Of a stretch of 7,845 nt of DNA, positions 1 through 7,000 are shown piece by piece (the stretch's first letter is position 1; each line of letters opens with the position of its first letter). Position numbers and translations under genes: made by a program. The stretch is from assembly GCA_040902925.1 (NCBI GenBank), contig JBBDWJ010000061.1:1-7845 (forward strand), in the 5' to 3' direction. The stretch comes from JBBDWJ01 sp040902925 (lineage in GTDB: Bacteria; Acidobacteriota; Terriglobia; Bryobacterales; UBA6623). The notes below the pieces were generated by a model. That model was not told the origin of the DNA and did not search any database. It worked only from the letters and a program-made list of their open reading frames with translations.

Positions 1-990
1 GTATCACCAGAATCCCCACCCTTCGGGCCTCCTCACAGATTCCTGCGCAGAGCCGAAAAAAGAATAGATCGACCGATATGGCAGGCCGACACGGTCCGCT
101 ATGCCCTAAAGATTACTCTCGATCCTACTACGGAGAGTTTCGGAGCCGAGAACGAGAGAGTCTTTGTCTACAACGCCGAACGCGGAACGAAGGACAGTTT
201 GAGTGTCGTTCGACGAAAAGGGTCGTCGATTGCGTTTCGCTCCGAGAACACCCTTTCAGATAAGACGCCTGCCCAGCATTCTTTTAACGTGCCACGACAC
301 TTATCAGCGCTGGCAAACCTGCCCGATGACAAGACTCACTTTCCAGCATCAGTGTGGCTCAAGAATCTACTCACGGAGGGAGTCCAAGAGGTCATACTAG
401 ATCCGACAGAACTACGGAAGCCGAGCCCTCCTCTAAAAGCTACGAATGACAAGTTCAGCGGAGCGAATCTCGGTAGGCTTGTCGCACAATTACTCCTCGA
501 TGAGCAGCGTTCGGCGGATTGGCAGGCGCACCTCCGGACCGTTCTGCCCGACCTGAAGGCGATTCGGACGGTACTCCGAGAGGAAGACCGCAGCCGTTAT
601 GTTCAGATCCAATACGAGAACGGGATCGAGGTTCCCTCATGGTTTCTTTCAGACGGCACCCTACGACTGATAGCGTTGACACTTCTTGCCTACTCTCCCA
701 AACCCGAGGGAATCTATCTTATTGAAGAGCCGGAAAACGGCGTGCATCCGACGGCTCTTGAGGCGATTTTTCAATCACTTACTTCTGTCTATGAGGGCCA
801 AGTTTTCATCGCTACTCACTCACCCATCCTGCTAAGCCTCACAAAACCCGAACAATTGTTGTGTTTTTCTAAGACATCCCGCGGTACTGAAATCGTGCGT
901 GGTGATCAGCACCCGGTACTTCGTCATTGGAACACCTGGAAGGATGAGGTAAACCTCAGCGATTACTTCGCCGCTGGCGTCCTCGGCTAG
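1..990 (+). CDS. AAA/ABC-type ATPase, C-terminal part (5' end outside window); MAD3-like defence ATPase
   Basis: The frame is open from base 1 to a TAG at 988-990, giving 329 visible residues, so the true start and Walker A lie upstream. The ATG at 199 is internal, because the upstream codons read as sensible protein (RYALKITLDP..., then ERVFVYNAERG). Numbered from base 1, there is an ABC-like signature, LSDGTLRLIALTLLAY (about 216-231), a Walker B with catalytic glutamates and D-loop, IYLIEEPENGVHP (about 238-250), and an H-loop, FIATHSPILL (about 269-278). This layout is that of AAA_21/OLD-like ATPases, which power many anti-phage complexes. No Toprim domain follows; the protein ends in FAAGVLG, and the likely partner is the next gene, 7 bases downstream. 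From memory the tail (DGTLRL..., EEPENG, IVRG..HP.LR, GVLG) is closest to MAD3 of the methylation-associated defence system, unverified. Hand-counted stretches (361-420 and 661-720) are 29/60 GC, lower than genes to the right. The ATPase call is sure; the system name is tentative. Confidence 0.88.
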   Translation, partial: VSPESPPFGPPHRFLRRAEKRIDRPIWQADTVRYALKITLDPTTESFGAENERVFVYNAERGTKDSLSVVRRKGSSIAFRSENTLSDKTPAQHSFNVPRHLSALANLPDDKTHFPASVWLKNLLTEGVQEVILDPTELRKPSPPLKATNDKFSGANLGRLVAQLLLDEQRSADWQAHLRTVLPDLKAIRTVLREEDRSRYVQIQYENGIEVPSWFLSDGTLRLIALTLLAYSPKPEGIYLIEEPENGVHPTALEAIFQSLTSVYEGQVFIATHSPILLSLTKPEQLLCFSKTSRGTEIVRGDQHPVLRHWNTWKDEVNLSDYFAAGVLG

Positions 991-997
991 TGAGCTG

Positions 998-1624
998 ATG
1001 ATTGACCTCATCGCGCTCGTCCCCGACAAAGACATCGAGATGTCGTTGAGAGGGCTACTTGCACACCCCGGGCGTCTTGGGATCGCCGGCCCAACGCATC
1101 AGATCGTCCGGCACGTACGACACGATCCGGGTGTCAGACGAGAGTGCGACACCTTCCTGCGCCCTTTCACTGGGCTGGCGCGGTACGCTCTGGTGGTTCT
1201 GGACCATGAAGGGTCAGGCCATCACGGCGAGCCAGACGATCTCGAATCAATCCTTGAGACTACGCTTGCGCGGAATGGGTGGGGAGGCCGTTGTGCCGCT
1301 ATCGTCATCAAACCCGAACTTGAGAATTGGGTCTGGGCGGACTCGAGAGAGGTCGACGGTGTCCTGGGTTGGCCGGTCGATGGCTTGAGGTTGAGAGACT
1401 GGCTCATTCGCGAAGGCCGTTTGCAAAGAAATCAGCCCAAGCCTGGTGATCCCAAAGGAGCGGTCTTGGCCGCACTGAGAAAGGCCCGCAAGAGACCGAG
1501 TTCGGCCCTTTACCAAGCGCTGGCCGCGACCGTTGATTTTCGCAATTGCACGGACCCAGCTTTCGGAAGGTTGCTGGCTACATTGCGTGCCTGGTTTCCA
1601 GTTGGTCCTCCCAGGTCTTCCTAG
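998..1624 (+). CDS. MAD4-like / putative Toprim-like partner of the upstream ATPase
   Basis: This 208-aa cytosolic protein has no signal peptide or membrane segment. It starts at an ATG 7 bases after the ATPase stop, so the two are probably cotranscribed and translationally coupled; no strong Shine-Dalgarno is visible. Visible motifs are an N-terminal strand with acidic residues, ALVPDKDIE (6-14), HDPG (42-45), a hydrophobic strand ending in acidic residues, ALVVLDHEGSG (64-74), a second strand with an acidic/aromatic end, AAIVIKPELENWVWAD (100-115), and NCTDPAFGRL (184-192). A strand-acid, strand-DxE, strand-E.W.AD order is reminiscent of Toprim-like effectors such as DUF4276 or AriB/OLD-type nucleases, but that fold is inferred, not demonstrated. 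From memory the blocks HDPG, FLRPF, VVLDHEG, NGWG, PELE.WVW and DPAF are shared with MAD4 of MADS. The family is confidently a partner of this ATPase type; its biochemical activity is unknown to me. Its stop shares the bases CTAG with the convergent efp gene. Confidence 0.8.
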   Translation: MIDLIALVPDKDIEMSLRGLLAHPGRLGIAGPTHQIVRHVRHDPGVRRECDTFLRPFTGLARYALVVLDHEGSGHHGEPDDLESILETTLARNGWGGRCAAIVIKPELENWVWADSREVDGVLGWPVDGLRLRDWLIREGRLQRNQPKPGDPKGAVLAALRKARKRPSSALYQALAATVDFRNCTDPAFGRLLATLRAWFPVGPPRSS

Positions 1625-2181
1625 CTGCGGCTCTGGTAGCTGCCGTCGGCGGTGTTGACGCGGATCTTTTCGCCTTCCTTGATGAACGGCGGCACCTGCA
1701 CGATCAAACCGGTTTCGAGCTTAGCCGGTTTGGTGACGTTGGTGACCGTGGCGCCCTTGATGGCCGGCTGGGTCTCGACGACCGTCAGGTCCATGGCCGC
1801 CGGCAGATCGAGGTTCAGCGGCAGGCCTTCGTAGAACTGCACCTTGACGGGGGTGTTCGCCAGCAGGTAGTTGACCTGCTCGCCCAGATCGTCGGCGTTG
1901 AGCTGAATCTGCTCGAAGGTTTCGGTGTTCATGAAGTAGTAGTGGCCGCCGTCCTCGTAGAGATACTCCATCTCGTGCTCTTCGAGCACGACCCGCTCGA
2001 CGAAGTCTTCCGAAGAGAAACGGTGATCGTTCATCGAGCCGTTGCGGCGGTTGCGCAGCTTGGCCTGCACGAAGCCGCGCAGGTTGCCGGGGGTGCGGTG
2101 CTCGACCTTGAAAACGCTGTGTAGCTCACCGTTGAATTTCACCAGCATGCCGGGGCGCAGTTGAGTCGCTTGAACGTCCAC
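1621..2181 (-). CDS. efp: Translation elongation factor P (EF-P)
   Basis: EF-P binds between the ribosomal P and E sites and relieves stalling at consecutive prolines. The 186-aa product is full length for the family and carries all three barrels: N-terminal KOW-like (about 1-62), OB (about 63-127) and C-terminal OB (about 128-186). The PROSITE-type EF-P signature K-x-A-x4-G-x2-[LIV]-x-V-P-x2-[LIV]-x2-G is met at K151-G170, and the protein ends in GSYQSRS, like the GEYVSR end of other EF-Ps. The start is GTG (2179-2181). It has a GAGGAAG ribosome-binding site 7 nt upstream and an in-frame TGA just before, so no longer start is possible. The tip of the domain I loop reads PGN: Asn33 aligns with the modified Lys34 of E. 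coli, so EpmA-type lysylation or rhamnosylation at that position is not possible. The gene is divergent from the secreted-protein gene at 2605 and convergent with the defence-like pair. Identification is very sure. Confidence 0.97.
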   Translation of the reverse strand: MDVQATQLRPGMLVKFNGELHSVFKVEHRTPGNLRGFVQAKLRNRRNGSMNDHRFSSEDFVERVVLEEHEMEYLYEDGGHYYFMNTETFEQIQLNADDLGEQVNYLLANTPVKVQFYEGLPLNLDLPAAMDLTVVETQPAIKGATVTNVTKPAKLETGLIVQVPPFIKEGEKIRVNTADGSYQSRS

Positions 2182-2604
2182 AGGGTATCTTCCTCACTCG
2201 ATGCTTTGATTGGCGGCGGCGAGCCATGAGTGCCCGCTGAGCCGATCGACCGCCGCACTCAAAAACAGAAACGCTATTTGCTATTACGGAAAAGGGAGGT
2301 TCGGGGCTAACTATAGTCGCGCCGCGCGGGCGCTCTTGCTTTCCGAAGCTGCTTCATCCGCCGAGAGTTCATTATATCTGACCATATCCGGCCGCGCGGA
2401 CGCACCGGCCGGCCGGCTGCCGCGCGCAAAAATGACCCCGACGGGCTGTTTTCCAGTCAGATCCAGCCAGATTTAGCCAGCGAGCGGCCGATTCACGCGC
2501 CGCTGAGCCAGCCGAGACCTAGCGGTGAGCCCGCGCGGTGATAAGGTCTTTGACGGATTCCCCTGCTGCGCTTGGGCCGGTAGGATCGTAGCGGGGGTAT
2601 TGTC
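2182..2604. other. Divergent intergenic region between efp and the 2605 gene
   Basis: This 423-bp gap must hold the promoters of both divergent genes. I see no convincing -35/-10 pair on either strand. Minus-strand TATAGT (complement of 2310-2315) is a fair -10 but has no -35 match at 16-18 nt. Structure that can be seen: an imperfect direct repeat of about 23 nt sharing GCCGCGCGG (2310-2333 and 2381-2403), and a 12-bp palindrome CCGGCCGGCCGG (2405-2416). An 88-codon open frame at 2210-2476 lacks a ribosome-binding site and any recognisable protein features, and is not called. Confidence 0.6.
2189..2195 (-). promoter_or_regulatory. Shine-Dalgarno of efp
   Basis: On the minus strand this reads GAGGAAG, 7 nt before the GTG start of efp. 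It decides the start, since the in-frame TGA lies just upstream and GTG is the only initiator nearby. Confidence 0.75.
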
Positions 2605-3702
2605 ATGCGCTTTCGCTCGATCCGGACCTTGCTGCTCGCGGCCGTGGTCACGATGCCGCTGGGGGCGGCTGACGCCGAGTTGCTGCGGTTGGCCAACTCG
2701 GATGTGAATTTCCTGCTCGGGGTCCGGCTGAGCGACATCGCGGCTTCGCCGCTGGTGCGAACGATGCTCGATGAGGCGCTGGCCTCGAGCCCCCAGATGC
2801 AGGCATTGGGCGCCATGGCCGGTTCGAATCCTCTCGAAGGATTCGACGAGTTGATCGTCGCGGCCAACATCGACGCGCAATCGCCCCAGGAGCCCAAGGA
2901 CGCACTGATCGTCTTCAGTGGCGCGCTCGATCCGCAGCGCCTGCAGGGTATTTTCTGCAGCGAGGGCTGCGAGCGCGAGCCGTACCGCGACTTCGAGATG
3001 CTGAAAGTCGAGCGCAAGGACGCTGATACGCCCGGCTTCCTGGTCGTGCTCGACGGGCGGTATGCCGCTTTGGGCGAACGCCCGGCGGTGTTGCGGGCGA
3101 TCGACCGCTTCCGGAACCAGACGGCGTCGGCCTTCGGCCCCGCCATGCAAAGCTGGATCGACCGGCTCGGCCGCTACCACCTGTGGCTGGCCGCCAAGGG
3201 CCCCTTCAACGCGCCAAGCTCGGAAGAGCCCGGCCCGGCGATGCTAGCCGCTGGCGCGGCGTCCAAGCTGGAGGGCTTTGGGCTGGGCTTGCTGCTCGAC
3301 AACGATGTTTCGCTGTCGGTGGAGCTCGAATCCGGAAGCAGACAGGACTCGACCGAATTGTTCGAGATGGCGCAAGGGCTGCTGGCGATGGCGCGCGTGG
3401 GCCAGCAGCAGGAACCGGCCGACCCCAACAAGTTCGATTTGCTCGAAAGCCTCAAGCTCGCCAACACGGGCCGAGTCGTCTCGGCCTCGCTGACAATCCC
3501 GCAGCACGAGTTGAACCGGCAATTGCGGGCGAAGCTCGAAGAAAAGCGGGAAGAATCCGAGCCGGCCCTCGAAGCCGGGCTGCACTCCGAAAGCACGTCC
3601 GGGTCCGCTGTGCGGATCGCGCCGCGCAGCCGCCCCTCGAATTCGATCCGCGTCCATGGCCTCGAATCGCGCGCGGTCGAGTATCCGCTGACTCCCAAAT
3701 AG
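2605..3702 (+). CDS. Secreted protein of unknown function (Acidobacteriota-type)
   Basis: The product is a 365-aa exported protein. It starts at ATG 2605 behind a modest GGGGGT (2593-2598) ribosome-binding site. Residues 1-24 form a Sec signal peptide: MRFRS basic start, LLLAAVVTMPLGA core, and an ADA cleavage site before E25. The mature part alternates strands and helices without transmembrane segments. Residues 32-53 (SDVNFLLGVRLSDIAASPLV) resemble the opening of a family of Acidobacteriota secreted proteins I recall. Further shared landmarks are a LWLAAKGP strand (193-200), GRVVSASLTIP (289-299) and a C-terminal IRVHGLE...EYPL (348-361). The stretch LDGRYAALGERPAVLRAIDRF (149-169) recalls DUF3352, but I would not assign that family. 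The only cysteines are Cys118 and Cys122, a possible disulfide. The region 300-345 is charged and probably disordered. The gene ends 3 bases before a repeat element. No enzymatic function can be proposed. Confidence 0.85.
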   Translation: MRFRSIRTLLLAAVVTMPLGAADAELLRLANSDVNFLLGVRLSDIAASPLVRTMLDEALASSPQMQALGAMAGSNPLEGFDELIVAANIDAQSPQEPKDALIVFSGALDPQRLQGIFCSEGCEREPYRDFEMLKVERKDADTPGFLVVLDGRYAALGERPAVLRAIDRFRNQTASAFGPAMQSWIDRLGRYHLWLAAKGPFNAPSSEEPGPAMLAAGAASKLEGFGLGLLLDNDVSLSVELESGSRQDSTELFEMAQGLLAMARVGQQQEPADPNKFDLLESLKLANTGRVVSASLTIPQHELNRQLRAKLEEKREESEPALEAGLHSESTSGSAVRIAPRSRPSNSIRVHGLESRAVEYPLTPK

Positions 3703-3705
3703 TTT

Positions 3706-3980
3706 TGAAACCACAGATGCACACCGATAAACACGGATCAAACCGAAGTTGACTTCCGTCTCGGACCTCTGCGACAAATGGCTTCTGGCCGCGCTCTTGG
3801 CCCCTATGGGAGCGCGGAATCTCGAATTTCGTCGGAACATTCGTTCGACCAGATGCGGCTTTTCGCATCGCAGTCTTCCCTTTTTCATCAAGAAAGATTT
3901 ACCCGAACCGTTCGCCGTGGCCTTGGCGCCAACTCCCTTTTCCCTTCATCCGTGTTCATCGGTGTGCATCCGTGGTTCCA
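3706..3980. repeat. Inverted-arm intergenic element A built from 10-nt CACnGATnnA units
   Basis: The left arm (3706-3741) and the reverse complement of the right arm (3945-3980) match at 32 of 36 positions, counted by hand. Each arm holds three tandem 10-nt units. On the left these are CACAGATGCA (3712-3721), CACCGATAAA (3722-3731) and CACGGATCAA (3732-3741). On the right, read on the minus strand, they are CACGGATGCA (3965-3974), CACCGATGAA (3955-3964) and CACGGATGAA (3945-3954). The 203-bp interior encodes nothing recognisable and contains a small hairpin at 3789-3817. The element fills almost the whole gap after the 2605 gene, beginning 3 nt past its stop. Strings like this are, from memory, dispersed between genes in many environmental bacteria. 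There is no transposase, so it is either a non-autonomous MITE-like element or a structured 3' end. Confidence 0.85.
3789..3817. other. Hairpin inside element A
   Basis: A perfect 8-bp inverted repeat, CCGCGCTC (3789-3796) and GAGCGCGG (3810-3817), with a 13-nt loop that could add G-U wobble pairs. No T-run follows on either strand, so it is not a standard intrinsic terminator. It may be part of the folded structure of the element, or chance in GC-rich DNA. Confidence 0.4.
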
Positions 3981-4088
3981 TGTATTGGCGCCTGGGCAGG
4001 CTCCGCTTTGCGGCCACAACCAAGCTAAGCTAGATCAACTCGGCCGTGGAGCGGAGCGTTTTGCGGTTTGGACTACGCGGGCTTCGCC

Positions 4089-4093
4089 GGAGG
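4089..4093 (+). promoter_or_regulatory. Shine-Dalgarno deciding the 4099 start
   Basis: GGAGG lies 5 nt before ATG 4099. The start it selects opens directly into a Sec signal peptide. The upstream in-frame ATG at 3778 has no such site and lies inside repeat element A. Confidence 0.8.
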
Positions 4094-4098
4094 AATCG

Positions 4099-7000
4099 AT
4101 GCATCGTTGGCAGCGCCTAATGGCGACTTGGCTGCTTTTTCTTTTCGTTGTGGCTCTACCGCTTGGCGCGCAGCAGTACCTGTTCGTTTTTCACGCCGGT
4201 ATGCAGGCGACGGTCTACGACCTGGGGACGCTCGAGCCGCTCGCAAGCCCGGTGGTCGGCAGCGGCGCGGTCCGCGCCATCGGCGTACCGGGCCAGACCA
4301 CGCCGTCGAGCTTTTCGAAGATCTACATCCTGCGCGGCAGCTCCGTGGCGGTGCTGAATCCGCAGCCGCCGTTTGCCGCGCAAGCGTCGCTCGACTTGCG
4401 CGCCCCGATCAGCCTGGACGAGCGCAGCGCCGTGCTCTCCCAGGACAGCAACCGCCTGGTGGTGGCCGCGGGCCGTTTCGTGCACGTGTTCGACGCCACC
4501 AATCCCGCCAACCCGCCGCCGGCGACGATTGATCTCGGCAACGAGATCACGGGGATCACCGTGCTTCCCAATTCCGAGCGGGCTTATGTGACGGTGCAGG
4601 ATTCCGACCGGCTGGAGATCATCAGCCTGAACACGAATCCGCCGGTGCGGCTGGCCGGTCCGATCGTGTTGCCGCAAGTTGCCACGTCCGTTGAGGCCGC
4701 TCCCAATGCTTCGGCTTTGTACGCGGCGGCGGCAGGGGTATTCTTTGAAATCGACGCCATCGAAAACACGCTGCGGCGCGAGATCGAGGGCATTGACGGC
4801 GTGCCGCTTGCGATCGGGTTCGATCCGGATGCGCCGGTCGCCGCCGCGTTCGTGCGTCACGGCGTCCGCGTCACGGCTTTCGATCTCTTGCGGCGCGCGC
4901 GCGGCGCGGAATTTTCGGGCGCCAGCGCACTGACCGAAGCCCTCTCGCCCGGCGGCAGCCGCGTCTATTACTTCACGCTGACGACCGGCGAGATCTACCT
5001 CGGCGACCTCGCCAGCGGCTCGTTCGGCCGCCTGATCAATCCGTCGACGCAGACGCCGTTTGAGCGCCCCGGCCTCGACATTGAGATGGAACCCTCCCGC
5101 CAGAACGTTTTCCTGGCGCTCGGCGGTGACTCGGGCCGGCTGATACGCATGGATGCGCAGGCGACGGTGGTGCGCAACCAGATCGTGCCGCTGGAGCTGC
5201 CCACCAAGCTATCGGCGATCGCCTCACCGGGAACAGTCGCCGCTAGCGTCGAAGTTTATGGAGGCAACAACCAGATCGCGACGGTGGGCGAGGCGCTGCC
5301 GAAACCGCTCGCCGTGCGCGCGATTGACACGGCGTTGCGGCCGGCGGCGAACCAGATCGTCGAATTCAGCACCACGACGCCGAACGTCGTGTTCCGCCCG
5401 CCCAGCGCGCTGACCAATCACGCCGGCATGGCGCAGACGCTGGTGACGGTCCCGGTCACCACCCCGTTCACGATTGATGCGCGCGTGCTGCCAGCCGATC
5501 TGCGCGCGACATTCGACGTCAACACCGCGCTGCCCGAGGAAGAAGGGCTCAGCATCCTGTCGGGCGACTATCAGGTGACGGCGGGCGGCACGGATTTTCC
5601 GCGGCTGTTCCGGGTGCTTGCCACCACCAGCGGGCGGCCGATTCCGAGCCTGGTGCTGAACATTGCGGCATCGAATTTCGCGAGTACTTGCCCGTCGACG
5701 ACAACGACCGCGGCGGATGGCGTGGCGAGCTTTTTGTGTTCGGCGAACGCGGTCGTGACGCCGGTCTCGACGCTAATTCAGACCACCGACACGTTTGGGC
5801 GCGGGCTGCCCGAACCGTTCCACGTCACGACGGTCAACAACCCCGACCGGCTGCCGCGCGTGGCGCAGTTGAATTCGCCGATCCCCGTGGTGGCGCAGGT
5901 GAACACGACCGTCGAAGACGCCATCGCGATTCGGATCGCGGAGCAGGTTTCAGGCTTGCCGATGGCGAACGTTGGCGTCGAATTCGCGGCGCCCGGGGAT
6001 GTGAGCGTGAGTCCGCGTATCGCCGTCAGTGATGGGGATGGCGTGGCGCGGGCGAATATCACGTTCGGATGCGAACTCGAGACCGGGCAGATCGTGGCGA
6101 CGCTCAACTCGACGGGTTTGCCAAGCGCGGTGATTCCGCACAGCTCGGTCCGCGGGCCGGCGACGCGCCTGCTGCGCATTGGGGGCAACGATCAAGCGGG
6201 TAACGCCGGGGAGTTGCTGCCGCAGGCTTTGCTGGCGCGCGCTACCGATGACTGCGGCAACGTGGTGCCGGGCGCGCCGCTGGTGTGGTCCGTCAATCCG
6301 CCGCAGGCCGCTACTCTCGAAAACGTTTTTGCGCAGACTAACGCCGTAGGCGAGGCGTCGGCGCGCGTGCGCATTGGCGCCCGGCCTGGGCCGTTCACCG
6401 TCGCGGTGACCAGCGGCGGCGCCTCCACGGCTTACACACTGACGGCGAACGCTACCGGCATTCGCGTGATCGCCGTCAGTGGCGACAACCAGTCGCTGCC
6501 GATCGGCCAGGCGGCTGCGCAGCCGCTGGTGGTCGAATTGCAATCGGCAGGCGGCGCGCCTCTGGCGAATGCACAGGTGGATTTCCGGGTTGCGCAGGGC
6601 TCGGGCAGCCTGGAGCCTTCGAGCGCCACGACCGACGCATCCGGCCGCGCCTCCACTACGGTTGCCGCTGGCGCCCAGGTGGGGCCGCTACGAATTGAAG
6701 CAAGCGCGGGCGCGAGTGTGTTTGTGTTCACGCTGACGGTAATTGGCAGAACTCCGGTAGTGACCGCGGCGGGCTTCGTCAATGGCGCGAGCTTTGCTAG
6801 CGGCTGGACTCCAGGCGGCACCGGGTCGATTTTCGGTGTCGGGTTGATGGAAGACGTTGACGGCGTAGTGGCGCCGGCGCCGCCCTTCCCGACCACGCTG
6901 CGCGGCGTGCGTGTACTGGTCGAAAACGTTCCCGCGCCGATTCTCTCGATGGCGAACATCAACGGCCAGGAACAGATCAATATCCAGGTGCCGTTCGGGA

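Noticed and set aside
1546..2124. 192-codon plus-strand frame opposite efp
   Set aside because: It is the antisense reading of a certain housekeeping gene; its repetitive V/L/E/D composition is typical of such shadows.
2310..2315. Minus-strand TATAGT as the -10 box of efp
   Set aside because: A good -10 match, but no -35-like hexamer at 16-18 nt upstream.
2405..2416. 12-bp palindrome CCGGCCGGCCGG
   Set aside because: Simple GGCC repetition in GC-rich DNA; no supporting context for an operator.
2210..2476. 88-codon plus-strand open frame between efp and the 2605 gene
   Set aside because: No ribosome-binding site, no protein-like composition or recognisable motif, and it occupies the region that must hold two promoters.
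2473..3180. Long minus-strand frames (235 and 217 codons) opposite the 2605 gene
   Set aside because: They are antisense shadows in GC-rich coding DNA, with Arg/Pro/Ser-rich low-complexity products, while the plus strand encodes a protein with a clear signal peptide.
3789..3817. Intrinsic terminator for the 2605 gene
   Set aside because: The stem is sound but no T-run follows on either strand.
3712..3974. CRISPR-like or tRNA-like interpretation of the repeated arms
   Set aside because: Units are 10 nt and directly abutting with no spacers, and there is no cas gene or cloverleaf; an inverted-arm dispersed repeat fits better.
4008..4036. TTGCGG (4008-4013) and TAGATC (4031-4036) with 17-nt spacing as a promoter for the 4099 gene
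   Set aside because: Each hexamer matches only about half of the sigma-70 consensus, which is expected by chance.
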